Under the pieces are notes generated by a model that made no database searches, was not told the origin of the DNA, and worked only from the letters and a program-made list of their open reading frames with translations. A stretch of DNA of 64,000 nucleotides, taken from assembly GCA_017473165.1 (NCBI GenBank), contig JAFUNA010000023.1, forward strand, positions 62,001 through 126,000, in the 5' to 3' direction. The DNA is from Clostridia bacterium (GTDB lineage: Bacteria > Bacillota > Clostridia > Oscillospirales > Acutalibacteraceae). This document shows, in pieces, positions 7,803-20,376 of the stretch; the stretch's first letter is position 1; every line of letters begins with the position of its first letter. Position numbers and translations under genes: made by a program.

Positions 7803-8975
7803 ATGAAGGTTGCGGGAATTATAGCCGAATATAATCCGTTCCATAACGGACACGCTTTGCTTGCTCAAAAAGCAAGGGAGGCGGGGGCAACCCATGTTGT
7901 TGCCGTTATGAGCGGCAATTTTGTTCAGAGGGGCGAGCCTGCAATTATGCACCATTCGGTGCGGACAAGAGCTGCACTTGAAAGCGGAGTTGACCTTGTT
8001 TTGCAGCTGCCGTCTGTCTATGCAGTTTCCTCTGCACAGAGCTTTGCACGGGCAGGAGCTGAAATCCTTGACGGCACGGGCTGCGTTGATTGGCTGGTAT
8101 TCGGCAGCGAATGCGGCAGCACCGAAATGATAACCGAAGCCGCAGAGCTGGTATATTCCGACGAAATAAAACCGCTGATTACTGCAGAGCTCGAAAAAGG
8201 AATCACCTTTGCGGCGGCAAGAGAAAATGCCCTGCGTAAAATCAACCCCGGATTTGCGGATATAATCCAAAGCCCCAATAATATATTGGGCGTTGAGTAT
8301 GCGGCAGCGTTGAAAAAAATCGGCAGCAAAATCAGCCCCGTGACATTTGCGAGAGTCGGAGCGGAGCACGATTCAAAAGAAGCAATCGGCTCGATTGCCT
8401 CTGCATCGATGATAAGAGAAGCCGTTAAAAGTGGCGAAAATTTTGCGGATTTTGTGCCCGAAAAGGCGGCGGAGCTTTATTCGGATGCCGCATTATCGGA
8501 CATAAAGCTCATTGAAAACGCAATATTATATAAAATGAAAACCACAACCGCACAGGCTCTGTTGTTTGCACCCGATGTGAGCGAGGGCATCGAAAACAGG
8601 ATTGTTTCGGCGGCAAAAGAGGCGAAAAGCCTTGACGGATTATATAGTATTGCCAAAACAAAGAGATATACTCATGCCCGAATCCGCAGGATTATCATGA
8701 ACCATTTTCTGTGCGTAACCGCCGCCGACCTTGCCCTTCCCGTGCCGTATATTCGTGTTACGGGCTTCAACGAAAAGGGTGCGGAGCTTATCAGAATGAT
8801 GAAAAACACGGCAAATCTGCCTGTTATAACCAAGGCTGCGGATATTCCGCAGGCGGGCGAAAATGCACAAAGAATATTTTCTCTTGAGTGCACGGCGGGC
8901 GAAATTTTTTTGCTCTGTATGCCCGAAAATGCACGGAATGCTGCAGAAAAATCGTTCAGACCGATTATTATATAA
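7803..8975 (+). CDS. tmcAL: tRNA(Met) cytidine acetate ligase TmcAL (YlbM family)
   Basis: Uses acetate and ATP to acetylate the wobble cytidine of elongator tRNA-Met, helping correct decoding of AUG. 390 residues. The nucleotidyltransferase HxGH motif is in AEYNPFHNGHALLAQ (res. 8-22), followed by MSGNFVQRGEPA and SGVDLVLQLP, all typical. The C-terminal half has YTHARIRRI and the PYIRVTGF block of the family. It is divergent from ackA, whose product controls acetate and acetyl phosphate; TmcAL consumes acetate, so the pairing is metabolically sensible. Confidence 0.93.
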   Translation: MKVAGIIAEYNPFHNGHALLAQKAREAGATHVVAVMSGNFVQRGEPAIMHHSVRTRAALESGVDLVLQLPSVYAVSSAQSFARAGAEILDGTGCVDWLVFGSECGSTEMITEAAELVYSDEIKPLITAELEKGITFAAARENALRKINPGFADIIQSPNNILGVEYAAALKKIGSKISPVTFARVGAEHDSKEAIGSIASASMIREAVKSGENFADFVPEKAAELYSDAALSDIKLIENAILYKMKTTTAQALLFAPDVSEGIENRIVSAAKEAKSLDGLYSIAKTKRYTHARIRRIIMNHFLCVTAADLALPVPYIRVTGFNEKGAELIRMMKNTANLPVITKAADIPQAGENAQRIFSLECTAGEIFLLCMPENARNAAEKSFRPIII

Positions 8976-9026
8976 CATTATATTACAGAGAGTATTCCCG
9001 TTGTTTCCGAAAACTGAAAATTTCCA

Positions 9027-9052
9027 AGGCAGCCGAGAGGCTGTCTTTTTTT
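9027..9052 (+). terminator. Terminator after tmcAL
   Basis: An eight-base-pair stem (9027-9034 with 9039-9046, one G-U), GAGA loop and seven T's. Confidence 0.85.
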
Positions 9053-9180
9053 ATCTGCGACAGATAGACAATTTTAACAAAGCGCAAAAAATAATTAACA
9101 AAAATTATTCCAAAAAATGCTGAAATTTCGTATGAATGCACAAGAATTTATTTTTCAGAAAAGTTTTTATATAAAAAGGG

Positions 9181-9209
9181 TTGACATATTGACAAGGCAA
9201 GATTATAAT
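9181..9209 (+). promoter_or_regulatory. Perfect-consensus sigma-A promoter of rpoBC
   Basis: TTGACA (9181-9186), 17-base spacer, TATAAT (9204-9209). Both hexamers match consensus exactly, as expected for a major housekeeping operon. Confidence 0.95.
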
Positions 9210-9359
9210 GTTACCCTGCATATTATACTGGAATTTAATACCCTATAATTTAGTCTTATTTTGCGTTTAAATAATTATTTTATAGGGGAGTTCCAAAGCA
9301 AATTTTTTCGGCTTTCCACATGGAATGGAAGATTTAAAGAAACGGAGTGATTTAGCCTA
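9210..9359 (+). other. Long AT-rich 5' leader of rpoB (no gene)
   Basis: About 140 transcribed bases between the promoter and the rpoB start. It carries a small imperfect inverted repeat (CTTTCCA…TGGAAG near 9313-9332) and GGAG at 9345-9348. No L10-type leader or attenuator is obvious. The 9053-9180 stretch before the promoter is AT-rich and shows nothing coding. Confidence 0.5.
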
Positions 9360-12300
9360 ATGCTGAAAATGAATCCCGTTAAACGCGGAAGCTGCACACG
9401 CATGAGCTTCGGAAAAATCAATGAGGTTATGGATATGCCCAACCTCATCGAAATCCAGAAGGCCTCCTATAAGTGGTTCATCGAAACCGGTCTTAAGGAA
9501 GTTTTCCGTGATATGGCGGATATCACGGACTACACAGGCAACTGGGTGCTCAGCTTTGTTGATTACCGAATGGACGACAAGCCCAAGTATACCGTTCGCG
9601 AATGCAAAGAGCGCGACGCTACTTACGCTGCTCCCATGAGAGTAACCGTGCGTTTACAGAACAAAGAAACAGGCATCATCAAAGAGTCCGAGGTCTTCAT
9701 GGGTGATTTCCCGATTATGACCGACAGCGGTACATTCGTTATCAACGGTGCGGAACGTGTTATTGTTTCACAGCTCGTTCGTTCGCCCGGTGTATATTAC
9801 GGAATGACCCACGACAAGACCGGTATCGAGCTTTACACAAGCACAATCAACCCCAACAGAGGTGCATGGCTTGAGTACGAAACCGATCCCAACGACATTT
9901 TCTATGTACGCATCGACAAAAACAGAAAAATTTACATCACTGCGTTTATCCGTGCTCTCGGCTTAAGCTCAAACGATGATATCCGCCGCTTCTTCGGCGA
10001 GGATAACAAGCTTGAAGCCACAATGGAGAAGGATGAAACAAGAAATACGGAAGAAGCCCTCATGGAAGTTTTCAAAAAGCTTCGTCCCGGCGAGCCCGTA
10101 ACTCTTGAGTCTGCACAGCAGCACATCGACAATCTCTTCTTCGATCCTCACAGATATGATATTTCCAGAGTGGGCCGCTATAAATATAACAAAAAGCTTT
10201 CAATGCTCAACCGCCTTCCCGGCTGCACGGTTGCACAGCCCGTTATCTCCGAATACACAGGCGAGCTTCTTGCAGAGCCCGGTGAAGTTCTGACCAAGCA
10301 GAAGGCTCTCGAAATAGAGCAGGCAGGCGTTATGCGTGTTGTTGTTGCCTGCGAGGACGGCAGCGAGCTGTTCGTCATTTCAAACGGCATGGTAGAGCCC
10401 GCCGCTCTCCTGCCCGAATCAATCACAAAGGCCGAGCTTGACGAAATCGGCATCAACGAAAAGGTACGCTTCTCCGTTCTTCACGAGGTTATCGAGAAGT
10501 GCGGCGACGACAAGGCTGCTCTCCTTGCAGAAATGGCAGAGCGCTGCGACGACCTTATTCCCAAGCACATCATCGTTGACGATATCTTTGCATCCGTCAA
10601 CTATGTCAACTGCCTCACAAAGCATGTAGGTAACGTTGACGATATCGACCATCTGGGCAACAGAAGAATCCGCTCCGTAGGCGAGCTTCTTCAGAACCAG
10701 TTCAGAATCGGTCTTGCAAGAATGGAAAGAGTTGTTCGTGAAAGAATGGCTATCCAGGCACAGGAGGACGAGGATAAGATTACTCCGCAGACTCTTATCA
10801 ACATCCGTCCCGTTATGGTTGCAATCAAGGAATTCTTCGGTTCATCACCCCTTTCACAGTTCATGGACCAGACAAACCCCCTTGCAGAGCTTACTCACAA
10901 GCGCCGTCTTTCGGCTCTCGGCCCCGGCGGTCTTTCAAGAGACCGTGCAGGCTTCGAAGTTCGTGACGTTCACTATTCTCACTACGGCAGAATGTGCCCC
11001 ATCGAAACTCCCGAAGGTCCCAACATCGGTCTTATTTCCTACCTTGCAACTTTCGCAAAAATCAACGAATACGGCTTCATCGAAGCTCCTTACAGAAAAA
11101 TCGACAAGGCAACAGGCGTTGTTCTTGACGAGGTTGAATACATGACTGCTGACGCAGAGGACGATTTCATTGTTGCACAGGCTAACGAGTCCCTCGATGA
11201 AAACAACCGCTTCGTCAGAGAAAAAATCACCGCAAGACACAGAGATGAGTTCATCGAAATCGACAACACAAGAGTTGACTACATGGACATCTCTCCCAAG
11301 ATGGTTGTTTCCGTTGCAACCGCAATGATTCCCTTCCTTGAAAACGACGACGCAAACCGTGCTCTCATGGGCTCGAATATGCAGCGTCAGGCAGTTCCCC
11401 TGCTCAAGACCTGTGCTCCCATCGTCGGAACAGGTATGGAATACAAGGCAGCCGTTGACTCCGGCGTTACCGTTCTTGCAAAGGATGCAGGTATCGTAAC
11501 AAAGGTTTGTGCGGATTCAATCACAATCAAGCACGATGACGGCGAAAGCAGATACTATGAGCTCATCAAGTTCATGCGCTCCAACCAGGGCACCTGCATC
11601 AACCAGAGACCCATCGTTGAGGTTGGTCAGAGAGTTCAGAAGGGCGAGGTTATTGCCGACGGTCCCGCAACCGATCACGGCGAAATCAGCCTTGGCAAGA
11701 ACGCTCTCGTAGGCTTCATGACCTGGGAAGGCTATAACTACGAAGACGCCGTTCTTATCAACGAAAAACTCGTTCGTGACGATGTTTACACATCCGTTCA
11801 CATTGAAGAATACGAAACCGAAGCAAGAGATACAAAGCTCGGACCCGAAGAAATCACCAGAGATATTCCCAACGTCGGCGAGGATGCACTCGGCAACCTT
11901 GACGAAAGAGGTATTATAAGAATCGGTGCAGAGGTTCACTCCGGCGATATCCTTGTAGGCAAGGTTACTCCCAAGGGTGAAACCGAGCTTACCGCAGAAG
12001 AAAGACTTCTCCGTGCAATCTTCGGCGAAAAGGCAAAGGAAGTAAGAGATACTTCCCTCAAGGTTCCCCACGGCGAATACGGTATCGTTGTTAACGTTGA
12101 GGTGTTCACAAGAGAAAACAGCGATGAGCTGTCACCCGGCGTAAACAAGGTTGTCCGCTGCTACATTGCCCAGAAGCGTAAGCTTTCAGTCGGCGACAAG
12201 ATGGCGGGCCGCCACGGTAACAAGGGTGTTGTTTCAAGAATTCTTCCCCAGGAAGATATGCCCTTCCTTCCCGACGGTACTCCTCTTGATATCGTTCTTA

Positions 12301-13196
12301 ACCCCCTCGGCGTTCCCTCCCGAATGAACATCGGTCAGGTTCTCGAGGTTCACCTCGGCTTTGCTGCAAGAAATCTCGGCATCAACGTCATGACTCCCGT
12401 TTTCGACGGTGCTCATGAGCAGGATATCACCGAGGCTTTCAAGGAAGCAAACCGCATCGCAATGGAAAAGGCAGAAAAAGAAGCTGCCGAAAAGGGTGTT
12501 GAATTCAATCCCGAAACAGTTCCCCAGCTTCGCCTTGACTGTAAATCAATTCTCACCGACGGCAGAACCGGCAGACAGTTCGATAACCCCGTAACCGTCG
12601 GCGTTATGTACTACCTCAAGCTCCATCACCTTGTTGACGATAAGATTCACGCCCGTTCAACAGGTCCCTACTCACTTGTTACACAGCAGCCTCTGGGCGG
12701 TAAAGCACAGTTCGGCGGTCAGCGTTTCGGTGAAATGGAAGTTTGGGCACTCGAGGCTTACGGCGCTGCTTACACACTTCAGGAAATCCTTACCGTTAAG
12801 TCGGACGACGTTGTGGGCAGAGTCAAGACCTACGAGGCAATCGTTAAGGGTAAAAACGTACCCACACCCGGTATCCCCGAATCCTTCAAGGTTCTCATCA
12901 AGGAACTTCAGGCACTTGCACTTGACATCAAGGTTCTTGATGAAAACAACGAAGAAATTGACCTTCGTCAGTCCTTTGATAATGACGATGTCGGTTTTGT
13001 TTCGGATGACAAGGCATTCCAGAATGTCAACGATGCCGAGCAGAGCGAAGACTTCATGATTGATGAAGACAGCGAAGATAACGACATCTTTATCAGAGAT
13101 ACAGATGACGATGAGGTTTACGAAGATATGGGCGATGAGCTCGATATGGGCGATTTCGGCTTTGACTTTGAAACTTCAGAGGACGATTATGATTAA
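9360..13196 (+). CDS. rpoB: RNA polymerase beta subunit
   Basis: 1278 residues, full length. The rifampicin-pocket region reads [16 protein letters not shown] then [20 protein letters not shown], with wild-type-like Gln, Asp, His and Ser at the usual resistance positions, so sensitivity is predicted. Other landmarks are [35 protein letters not shown] and the C-terminal [19 protein letters not shown]. After the conserved end comes an unusually acidic tail of about 80 residues rich in Asp and Glu (from [10 protein letters not shown] onward). rplL does not precede it; tmcAL does. rpoC follows after 36 bases. Confidence 0.98.
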   Translation: MLKMNPVKRGSCTRMSFGKINEVMDMPNLIEIQKASYKWFIETGLKEVFRDMADITDYTGNWVLSFVDYRMDDKPKYTVRECKERDATYAAPMRVTVRLQNKETGIIKESEVFMGDFPIMTDSGTFVINGAERVIVSQLVRSPGVYYGMTHDKTGIELYTSTINPNRGAWLEYETDPNDIFYVRIDKNRKIYITAFIRALGLSSNDDIRRFFGEDNKLEATMEKDETRNTEEALMEVFKKLRPGEPVTLESAQQHIDNLFFDPHRYDISRVGRYKYNKKLSMLNRLPGCTVAQPVISEYTGELLAEPGEVLTKQKALEIEQAGVMRVVVACEDGSELFVISNGMVEPAALLPESITKAELDEIGINEKVRFSVLHEVIEKCGDDKAALLAEMAERCDDLIPKHIIVDDIFASVNYVNCLTKHVGNVDDIDHLGNRRIRSVGELLQNQFRIGLARMERVVRERMAIQAQEDEDKITPQTLINIRPVMVAIKEFFGSSPLSQFMDQTNPLAELTHKRRLSALGPGGLSRDRAGFEVRDVHYSHYGRMCPIETPEGPNIGLISYLATFAKINEYGFIEAPYRKIDKATGVVLDEVEYMTADAEDDFIVAQANESLDENNRFVREKITARHRDEFIEIDNTRVDYMDISPKMVVSVATAMIPFLENDDANRALMGSNMQRQAVPLLKTCAPIVGTGMEYKAAVDSGVTVLAKDAGIVTKVCADSITIKHDDGESRYYELIKFMRSNQGTCINQRPIVEVGQRVQKGEVIADGPATDHGEISLGKNALVGFMTWEGYNYEDAVLINEKLVRDDVYTSVHIEEYETEARDTKLGPEEITRDIPNVGEDALGNLDERGIIRIGAEVHSGDILVGKVTPKGETELTAEERLLRAIFGEKAKEVRDTSLKVPHGEYGIVVNVEVFTRENSDELSPGVNKVVRCYIAQKRKLSVGDKMAGRHGNKGVVSRILPQEDMPFLPDGTPLDIVLNPLGVPSRMNIGQVLEVHLGFAARNLGINVMTPVFDGAHEQDITEAFKEANRIAMEKAEKEAAEKGVEFNPETVPQLRLDCKSILTDGRTGRQFDNPVTVGVMYYLKLHHLVDDKIHARSTGPYSLVTQQPLGGKAQFGGQRFGEMEVWALEAYGAAYTLQEILTVKSDDVVGRVKTYEAIVKGKNVPTPGIPESFKVLIKELQALALDIKVLDENNEEIDLRQSFDNDDVGFVSDDKAFQNVNDAEQSEDFMIDEDSEDNDIFIRDTDDDEVYEDMGDELDMGDFGFDFETSEDDYD

Positions 13197-13232
13197 TCGC
13201 CGATTTAAAAACTACGGAAGGGGCATTGTTTG

Positions 13233-16200
13233 ATGGAAAATATTGAATCCAACAGCAATCTTACGTTTGAATCCATAAAAATCGGCCTTGCTTCGCCCGA
13301 CCAGATCAGAGAATGGTCCTACGGCGAGGTAAAGAAGCCCGAAACCATAAACTACAGAACTCTCAAGCCCGAAAAGGACGGTCTTTTCTGCGAAAAGATT
13401 TTCGGACCACAGAAGGACTGGGAGTGCCACTGCGGAAAGTACAAAAGAATCCGCTATAAGGGCAAAATCTGCGAACGCTGCGGTGTTGAAGTAACAAGAG
13501 CAAAGGTTCGCCGTGAGAGAATGGGTCATATCGAGCTTGCAACACCCGTTTCTCACATCTGGTATTTCAAGGGTATTCCCTCAAGAATGGGTCTTATCCT
13601 TGACATATCACCCAGAGATCTTGAAAAGGTTCTCTATTTCGCAAAGCACATCGTTATCGATCCCGGCGATACACCTCTTGAAAAGTATCAGACTCTTGAC
13701 GAGAAGGATTACGAAGAGTATCGCCTCAGATATGAGGACGATTTCAGAGCAGGCATGGGCGCAGAAGCAATCAAAGAGCTCCTTGCAGAAATCGACCTCG
13801 ACGACCTCTCCGCAAAGCTGAAGGACGAAATGGAATCGGCTTCGGGACAGAAGAAGGCAAAGGCTCTTAAACGCCTTGAGGTTGTTGAAGCATTCAGACA
13901 GTCCGGCAACAGACCCGAATGGATGATTCTCGACGTTATTCCCGTAATTCCTCCCGAAATCAGACCCATGGTTCAGCTTGAAGGCGGCAGATTCGCAACC
14001 TCCGACCTCAATGACCTTTACAGACGTGTTATCAACAGAAACAACCGTCTTGCAAAGCTCATGGAGCTCGGCTCACCCGAAATCATCATCAGAAACGAAA
14101 AGAGAATGCTTCAGGAAGCTGTTGACGCCCTTATCGATAACGGCAGACGCGGCAGACCCGTAACAGGTCCCAACAACAGAGCTCTCAAATCGCTTTCCGA
14201 TATGCTCAAGGGTAAGCAGGGACGCTTCAGACAGAACCTTCTCGGTAAGCGTGTTGACTACTCGGGCCGTTCGGTTATCGTTGTCGGCCCCGAACTCAAG
14301 CTTTATCAGTGCGGTCTTCCCAAGGAAATGGCTCTTGAGCTCTTCAAGCCCTTCGTAATGAAGCGTCTTGTTGAAACCGAGGTTGCAGGCAACGTTAAGT
14401 CAGCCCGCAAGATGGTTGAACGCTCAAATCCCGCTGTTTGGGATGCACTTGAAGTTGTTATCAAGGACCACCCCGTTATGCTGAACCGTGCTCCCACGCT
14501 TCACAGACTCGGTATCCAGGCATTTGAGCCCGTTCTTGTTGAAGGCAGAGCAATCAGACTTCATCCTCTGGTATGTACCGCTTTCAACGCCGACTTCGAC
14601 GGTGACCAGATGGCTGTTCACGTTCCTCTTTCGGCAGAGGCACAGGCAGAAGCACGCTTCCTTATGCTTGCTGCAAACAACCTCCTCAAGCCCTCTGACG
14701 GACGTCCCGTTGCAGTTCCCACACAGGATATGATTCTGGGTTCGTATTACCTTACAATGGTTAACAACAACAACCCCGAAAACTCCGATTACAATCCCGA
14801 TGACCCGTTTGAGCCCGGTGCCCGCAGAGAGGCAAAGGACGAAAACGGCGAGCTCGTTAAGGACGAAAACGGTAATCAGATATATATTTATAACACTTAC
14901 ACAAGCGTTGACGAGGCTATGATGGCATATGATGAAGGCGATATCGGTCTTCACGTTGACATCAGAATCCGTATGAGCAAGGAAGTTAACGGCGAAACCG
15001 TTACAAAGCTCGTAACAACAACACTCGGTAAGATTATCTTCAATAATCCCGTTCCCCAGGATCTCGGATTCATTGACAGAACAAATCCCGACAATATCTT
15101 CACTCCCGAAATCGATATCCTTGTCAACAAGAAGGTTCTCGGCAAGATTATCGACAAGTGCATCAAGGTACACGGCACAGCAACCGCAGCCGATGTTCTT
15201 GACAAGATTAAGGCACAGGGCTACAGATATTCAACACGAAGCGGTATCACCGTTGCCGTTATCGACGCAACCATTCCTCCCCAGAAGAAGGCTCTTCTCG
15301 AAGTTGCGGAGAAAAAGGTTGCAAGAATCACAAAGAACTACGAACGCGGTCTTATCACCAACGACGAACGCTCCGAAGGCGTTATCAAGGCTTGGGAAGA
15401 ATGTACCAAGGATGTTGCTGCAGAGCTCAAGAAGAACTTCAAGAAGTTCAATCCCATCAACATGATGCTTGACTCCGGTGCCCGTGGTAACGATTCACAG
15501 CTTCGTCAGCTTGCAGGTATGCGCGGACTTATCGCCAACACCGCAGGTAAGACAATCGAGGTTCCCATCAAGGCTAACTACCGTGAAGGCCTTAACATTT
15601 CAGAATACTTCATTTCTTCCCGTGGTGCCCGTAAAGGTCTTGCCGATACGGCTCTGCGTACAGCTGACTCGGGTTACCTTACCCGCCGTCTTGTTGACGT
15701 TTCACAGGAAGTTATTATCCACGAAGAGGACTGTCACTGCACCGACGGTATCAACGTATACGATATTTATGACGGCGATCCCAAGAACGGCGGCAGAAAG
15801 ATTGTTGGTCTTACAGAAAGACTTACAGGCAGATATCTCCTTGAGGACTATGTAAATCCCGAAACAGGCGAGCTTCTTGCATCAAAGGATAAGATGATGA
15901 CAGAAGCAATTGCCGAAAAGGTTGCTGCAAGCGTTCAGAAGGAAACCGAAAAGAAGATTGCCGCAGGCGAGCTTCCCGAAGGTGCAAGAGCACAGATCAA
16001 GATCCGCTCACTTCTTTCCTGCTGCGCAGACAGAGGCGCCTGCATCAAGTGCTACGGTGCAAACCTTGCAACAGGTGAGCCCGTAACAGTCGGCGAAGCA
16101 GTAGGTATCATTGCGGCACAGTCAATCGGTGAACCCGGTACACAGCTTACAATGAGAACCTTCCACACCGGCGGTGCTGCCGACCAGTCGGATATTACAA

Positions 16201-16964
16201 CCGGTCTTCCCAGAATCGAAGAGCTCTTTGAGGCCCGCAAGCCCAAGATGCTTGCAATCATGAGTGAAATCGATGGCGTTGTTTCATTCCGTGAAATCAA
16301 GAAGAGCCAGCACGTTGTTGTTACAGGCGACGACGGCGACGAAAAGACCTACCTCATTCCCTACGGCTTCCGCCTTAAGGTTATGGAAGGTCAGCGTATT
16401 TCAAAGGGTGCCCAGCTCACCGAAGGTGCACAGAGCCCCCACGATATTCTTGCAATCCTCGGTGTTGAGGCTGTTCACGATTACCTCATCAGAGAAGTTC
16501 AGAGAACTTACCGTATGCAGGGTGTTGATATCAACGATAAGCATATCGAGGTTATCGTTCGTCAGATGATGAGAAAGATCAGAATTGTTGAGCCCGGCGA
16601 TTCCAAGTTCCTTCCCGGCGTTGTTGTTGACAAGGTTGAATTCCGTGAAGAAAACGAAAGAATTACAAGAGAAGCTGCAGAAAAGGGCGAAGAACCCAAG
16701 CTTGCAGCCTGTGCTCCCACTCTTATGGGTATCACAAAGGCTTCGCTTGCAACAGAATCCTTCCTTTCAGCCGCATCGTTCCAGGAAACAACAAGAGTTC
16801 TCACCGACGCTGCCATCAAGGGCAAAGTCGATCCTCTCATCGGTCTTAAAGAAAACGTTATCATCGGTAAGCTCCTTCCCTCGGGCACCGGCATGAAGTG
16901 CTACAATAATGTTCAGGTGTATCCCACAGGAAAGTTTGGCAATAATAACGAAAATGATGAATGA
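13233..16964 (+). CDS. rpoC: RNA polymerase beta' subunit
   Basis: About 1243 residues. The N-terminal zinc ribbon is [20 protein letters not shown], the catalytic magnesium loop is [12 protein letters not shown], and the C-terminal half has CRTVH-like CIKCYG zinc residues, [25 protein letters not shown] and [17 protein letters not shown] at 13216-13223 sits nine bases before ATG 13233; a TTG one codon earlier (13230) is possible but less likely. Co-transcribed with rpoB. No ribosomal L7Ae-like gene follows, unlike in bacilli. Confidence 0.98.
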   Translation: MENIESNSNLTFESIKIGLASPDQIREWSYGEVKKPETINYRTLKPEKDGLFCEKIFGPQKDWECHCGKYKRIRYKGKICERCGVEVTRAKVRRERMGHIELATPVSHIWYFKGIPSRMGLILDISPRDLEKVLYFAKHIVIDPGDTPLEKYQTLDEKDYEEYRLRYEDDFRAGMGAEAIKELLAEIDLDDLSAKLKDEMESASGQKKAKALKRLEVVEAFRQSGNRPEWMILDVIPVIPPEIRPMVQLEGGRFATSDLNDLYRRVINRNNRLAKLMELGSPEIIIRNEKRMLQEAVDALIDNGRRGRPVTGPNNRALKSLSDMLKGKQGRFRQNLLGKRVDYSGRSVIVVGPELKLYQCGLPKEMALELFKPFVMKRLVETEVAGNVKSARKMVERSNPAVWDALEVVIKDHPVMLNRAPTLHRLGIQAFEPVLVEGRAIRLHPLVCTAFNADFDGDQMAVHVPLSAEAQAEARFLMLAANNLLKPSDGRPVAVPTQDMILGSYYLTMVNNNNPENSDYNPDDPFEPGARREAKDENGELVKDENGNQIYIYNTYTSVDEAMMAYDEGDIGLHVDIRIRMSKEVNGETVTKLVTTTLGKIIFNNPVPQDLGFIDRTNPDNIFTPEIDILVNKKVLGKIIDKCIKVHGTATAADVLDKIKAQGYRYSTRSGITVAVIDATIPPQKKALLEVAEKKVARITKNYERGLITNDERSEGVIKAWEECTKDVAAELKKNFKKFNPINMMLDSGARGNDSQLRQLAGMRGLIANTAGKTIEVPIKANYREGLNISEYFISSRGARKGLADTALRTADSGYLTRRLVDVSQEVIIHEEDCHCTDGINVYDIYDGDPKNGGRKIVGLTERLTGRYLLEDYVNPETGELLASKDKMMTEAIAEKVAASVQKETEKKIAAGELPEGARAQIKIRSLLSCCADRGACIKCYGANLATGEPVTVGEAVGIIAAQSIGEPGTQLTMRTFHTGGAADQSDITTGLPRIEELFEARKPKMLAIMSEIDGVVSFREIKKSQHVVVTGDDGDEKTYLIPYGFRLKVMEGQRISKGAQLTEGAQSPHDILAILGVEAVHDYLIREVQRTYRMQGVDINDKHIEVIVRQMMRKIRIVEPGDSKFLPGVVVDKVEFREENERITREAAEKGEEPKLAACAPTLMGITKASLATESFLSAASFQETTRVLTDAAIKGKVDPLIGLKENVIIGKLLPSGTGMKCYNNVQVYPTGKFGNNNENDE

Positions 16965-16979
16965 TTTTTGTAGAAACTG

Positions 16980-17009
16980 TTGACAAACCGAGATAACATG
17001 TGTTAAAAT
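16980..17009 (+). promoter_or_regulatory. Sigma-A promoter of rpsL
   Basis: TTGACA (16980-16985), 18-base spacer, TAAAAT (17004-17009). Confidence 0.8.
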
Positions 17010-17025
17010 ACAAAATTGTGGGTCC

Positions 17026-17055
17026 GAAACTCTGCACAATTCGCTGCAGAGTTTC
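17026..17055 (+). promoter_or_regulatory. Leader hairpin upstream of rpsL
   Basis: A perfect 10-bp stem (17026-17035 with 17046-17055) with a ten-base loop, some 8-10 bases after the expected transcription start and 36 bases before the rpsL start. No T-run follows, so it is not a simple terminator; it may stabilise the mRNA or bind a ribosomal protein. Confidence 0.6.
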
Positions 17056-17091
17056 GTCACGATAAAATTTTTAAGGAAAGGAGAGAATGTT

Positions 17092-17514
17092 TTGCCTACC
17101 TTTAATCAGCTTGTTCGTAACGGTAGAGAAACACTTGAAAGAAAGCCCAAGGCTCCCGCTCTTTTGAAGGGTCTTAACTCAAAGAAGAATGTTCTTACAG
17201 ACCAGAACTCACCCCAGAAGCGCGGCGTTTGCACCGCTGTTAAAACTGCAACTCCCAAGAAGCCCAATTCAGCTCTTCGAAAAATCGCAAGAGTTCGTCT
17301 TACAAACGGCATCGAAGTTTCAGCTTATATCCCCGGTGTTGGCCACAACCTTCAGGAACACTCCGTTGTTCTTATTCGCGGCGGCCGTGTTAAGGACCTT
17401 CCCGGTGTTCGTTACCACATCATCCGCGGTTCACTTGATACCCAGGGCGTTAACGGCAGAATGCAGGCCCGTTCAAAGTACGGTGCAAAGCGTCCCAAGG
17501 CAGCCAAGAAATAA
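17092..17514 (+). CDS. rpsL: 30S ribosomal protein S12
   Basis: 140 residues beginning [12 protein letters not shown]. The decoding-site loops [11 protein letters not shown] and [14 protein letters not shown] are wild type at the two lysines where streptomycin resistance arises. The start is TTG at 17092, eight bases after AAAGGAG (17077-17083); the nearby ATG at 17087 is out of frame. Confidence 0.97.
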   Translation: MPTFNQLVRNGRETLERKPKAPALLKGLNSKKNVLTDQNSPQKRGVCTAVKTATPKKPNSALRKIARVRLTNGIEVSAYIPGVGHNLQEHSVVLIRGGRVKDLPGVRYHIIRGSLDTQGVNGRMQARSKYGAKRPKAAKK

Positions 17515-17574
17515 TCCGCAACCATTATTCAGTTGAGACAAATCTTCTTGCAGGCGAAAAAGCAAAACGCTTTT

Positions 17575-18154
<580 letters not shown>

Positions 18155-18202
18155 TCTGCACAAACTAAAGCTAATTCTTTTTAATTATTTTCGGAGGTTA
18201 TT

Positions 18203-20269
18203 ATGCCAAGACAGGTATCTCTTGAGATGACCAGAAACATTGGTATCATGGCTCACATTGACGCCGGCAAAACAACCACAACAGAGCGTATCCTGTTCTA
18301 TACAGGTAAAACTCACAAAATAGGCGAAACACACGATGGCGCCGCAACAATGGACTGGATGGAGCAGGAGCAGGAACGTGGTATTACAATCACATCTGCT
18401 GCTACCACCTGTTTTTGGAAGGGCCACCGTGTAAACATCATCGACACACCGGGTCACGTTGACTTCACCGTTGAAGTTGAGCGTTCACTCCGTGTCCTTG
18501 ACGGTTCCGTTACGGTTCTTTGTGCAAAGGGCGGCGTTGAGCCCCAGTCTGAAACCGTTTGGAGACAGGCTGATAAATATCACGTTCCCAGAATGGTTTA
18601 TGTTAACAAAATGGACATTTTAGGCGCTGATTTCTACAGAGTTGTAGAAATGATGAAAGAACGTCTTAAGTGTAACGCTGTTCCCATTCAGCTCCCCATC
18701 GGTGCTGAATCGGACTTCAAGGGAATCATAGACCTTGTTATCATGAAGGCTTATTACTACAATGATGATAAGGGTATCGACATCACCGTAACAGACATTC
18801 CCGACGATATGAAAGAGCTTGCTCAGAAATATCGTGATGAACTCGTAGAGCACGTTGCTGAACAGGATGATGAGCTTCTTGAGAAGTTCTTTGAGGGTGA
18901 AGAACTCACCGTTGAAGAAATCAAGGCTTGCATCAGAAAGGCAACAATTGCCAACACAATGGTTCCCGTTGTTTGCGGTACTTCATATCGTAACAAGGGC
19001 GTTCAGCTTCTGCTTGACGCAGTTGTTGACTATATGCCCGCTCCCACAGATATTCCCGCAATCAAGGGTGTTAACCCCAAAACTGACGAAGAAGAAGAAA
19101 GACATTCTTCAGACGAAGAGCCCTTCTCAGCTCTCGCCTTCAAGATCGCTACCGACCCCTTCGTTGGTAAGCTCTGCTTCTTCAGAGTTTATTCAGGTAA
19201 GGTTGATACCGGCGCTTCGGTATACAACTCAACCAAGGATACAAATGAGCGTATGGGCAGAATCCTGCAGATGCACTCAAACCACAGACAGGATATCGAC
19301 TGCTGCTATGCAGGTGATATTGCCGCTTGCGTAGGCGTTAAGCAGACAACAACCGGTGATACTCTTTGCGATCCCAAACATCCTATCATCCTTGAATCAA
19401 TGGAATTCCCCGAGCCCGTTATCAGAGTTGCCATCGAACCCAAGACCAAAGCAGGTCAGGAAAAGATGGGCATCGCTCTTGCAAAGCTGGCTGAAGAGGA
19501 TCCCACATTCAAGTGCTACACTGACGAAGAAACCGGCCAGACCATCATCGCAGGTATGGGTGAACTTCACCTTGAAATCATCGTTGACAGACTTCTTCGT
19601 GAATTCAAAGTTGAAGCTAATGTCGGTAAGCCTCAGGTTGCTTACCGTGAAACCATCACCAAAGCTGCTGACACAGATACTAAGTATTCACGTCAGTCAG
19701 GCGGTAAGGGTCAGTACGGTCACGTTAAGATGAGAATCGAACCCAACCCCGAAAAGGGCTACGAGTTTGTCAACAACATCGTCGGCGGTGCTATTCCCAA
19801 GGAATATTTCAACGCTATCGAAGCCGGTGTTAAGGGCGCAATGCTTTCCGGTACACTTGCAGGCTACAACGTTGTTGACGTTAAGGTAACTCTTTACGAT
19901 GGTTCTTACCATGAAGTCGACTCTTCGGAAATGGCCTTCAAGATTGCTGCATCAATGGCATTCAAGGACGCTATGAAGAAGGCTGCTCCCATCCTTATGG
20001 AGCCCATCATGAAGACCGCAGTTATCGTTCCCGACGAATATATGGGTGATGTTATCGGCGATATCAACTCACGCCGCGGTATGATCCAGGGAACAGAGGC
20101 AAGAAGCGGTGCGGTTCAGATTAATGCAAATATCCCGCTTTCAAACATGTTCGGCTACGCAACAGCTCTCCGCTCAAGAACACAGGGCAGAGGCCAGTAC
20201 GTTATGGAGCCCAGCCACTATGCTGAAGTTCCCAAGTCAATTGCCGAAAAGGTTATCAGCGAGAAATAA
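18203..20269 (+). CDS. fusA: Translation elongation factor G
   Basis: 688 residues. The GTPase drives ribosomal translocation. Seen are the P-loop [19 protein letters not shown], the switch motif [20 protein letters not shown], the guanine-specificity motif NKMD, and the domain IV/V sequences [10 protein letters not shown] and [10 protein letters not shown]. The latter marks canonical EF-G rather than a tetracycline-resistance or second EF-G paralogue. Ribosome binding site CGGAGG eight bases before ATG. Confidence 0.98.
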   Translation: MPRQVSLEMTRNIGIMAHIDAGKTTTTERILFYTGKTHKIGETHDGAATMDWMEQEQERGITITSAATTCFWKGHRVNIIDTPGHVDFTVEVERSLRVLDGSVTVLCAKGGVEPQSETVWRQADKYHVPRMVYVNKMDILGADFYRVVEMMKERLKCNAVPIQLPIGAESDFKGIIDLVIMKAYYYNDDKGIDITVTDIPDDMKELAQKYRDELVEHVAEQDDELLEKFFEGEELTVEEIKACIRKATIANTMVPVVCGTSYRNKGVQLLLDAVVDYMPAPTDIPAIKGVNPKTDEEEERHSSDEEPFSALAFKIATDPFVGKLCFFRVYSGKVDTGASVYNSTKDTNERMGRILQMHSNHRQDIDCCYAGDIAACVGVKQTTTGDTLCDPKHPIILESMEFPEPVIRVAIEPKTKAGQEKMGIALAKLAEEDPTFKCYTDEETGQTIIAGMGELHLEIIVDRLLREFKVEANVGKPQVAYRETITKAADTDTKYSRQSGGKGQYGHVKMRIEPNPEKGYEFVNNIVGGAIPKEYFNAIEAGVKGAMLSGTLAGYNVVDVKVTLYDGSYHEVDSSEMAFKIAASMAFKDAMKKAAPILMEPIMKTAVIVPDEYMGDVIGDINSRRGMIQGTEARSGAVQINANIPLSNMFGYATALRSRTQGRGQYVMEPSHYAEVPKSIAEKVISEK

Positions 20270-20291
20270 TTTGTTATTTTTAAAAAAAGGC

Positions 20292-20320
20292 TTGAAATTT
20301 AAGCCTATACTTGTTAAAAT
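20292..20320 (+). promoter_or_regulatory. Internal promoter for tuf
   Basis: TTGAAA (20292-20297), 17-base spacer, TAAAAT (20315-20320) in the fusA-tuf gap. Its -35 lies in a small hairpin (AGGCTT 20288-20293 with AAGCCT 20301-20306). The start of the transcript would fold as CCATGCG-CA-CGCATGG (20325-20340). Confidence 0.6.
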
Positions 20321-20376
20321 GAAACCATGCGCACGCATGGATAAAAACTTTGCTTATTAAAAGGGAGGAAACACTA

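Noticed and set aside
14424..15173. 249-codon open frame antisense to rpoC
   Set aside because: Mirror of the codon bias of a highly expressed gene; no ribosome binding site or family motif.
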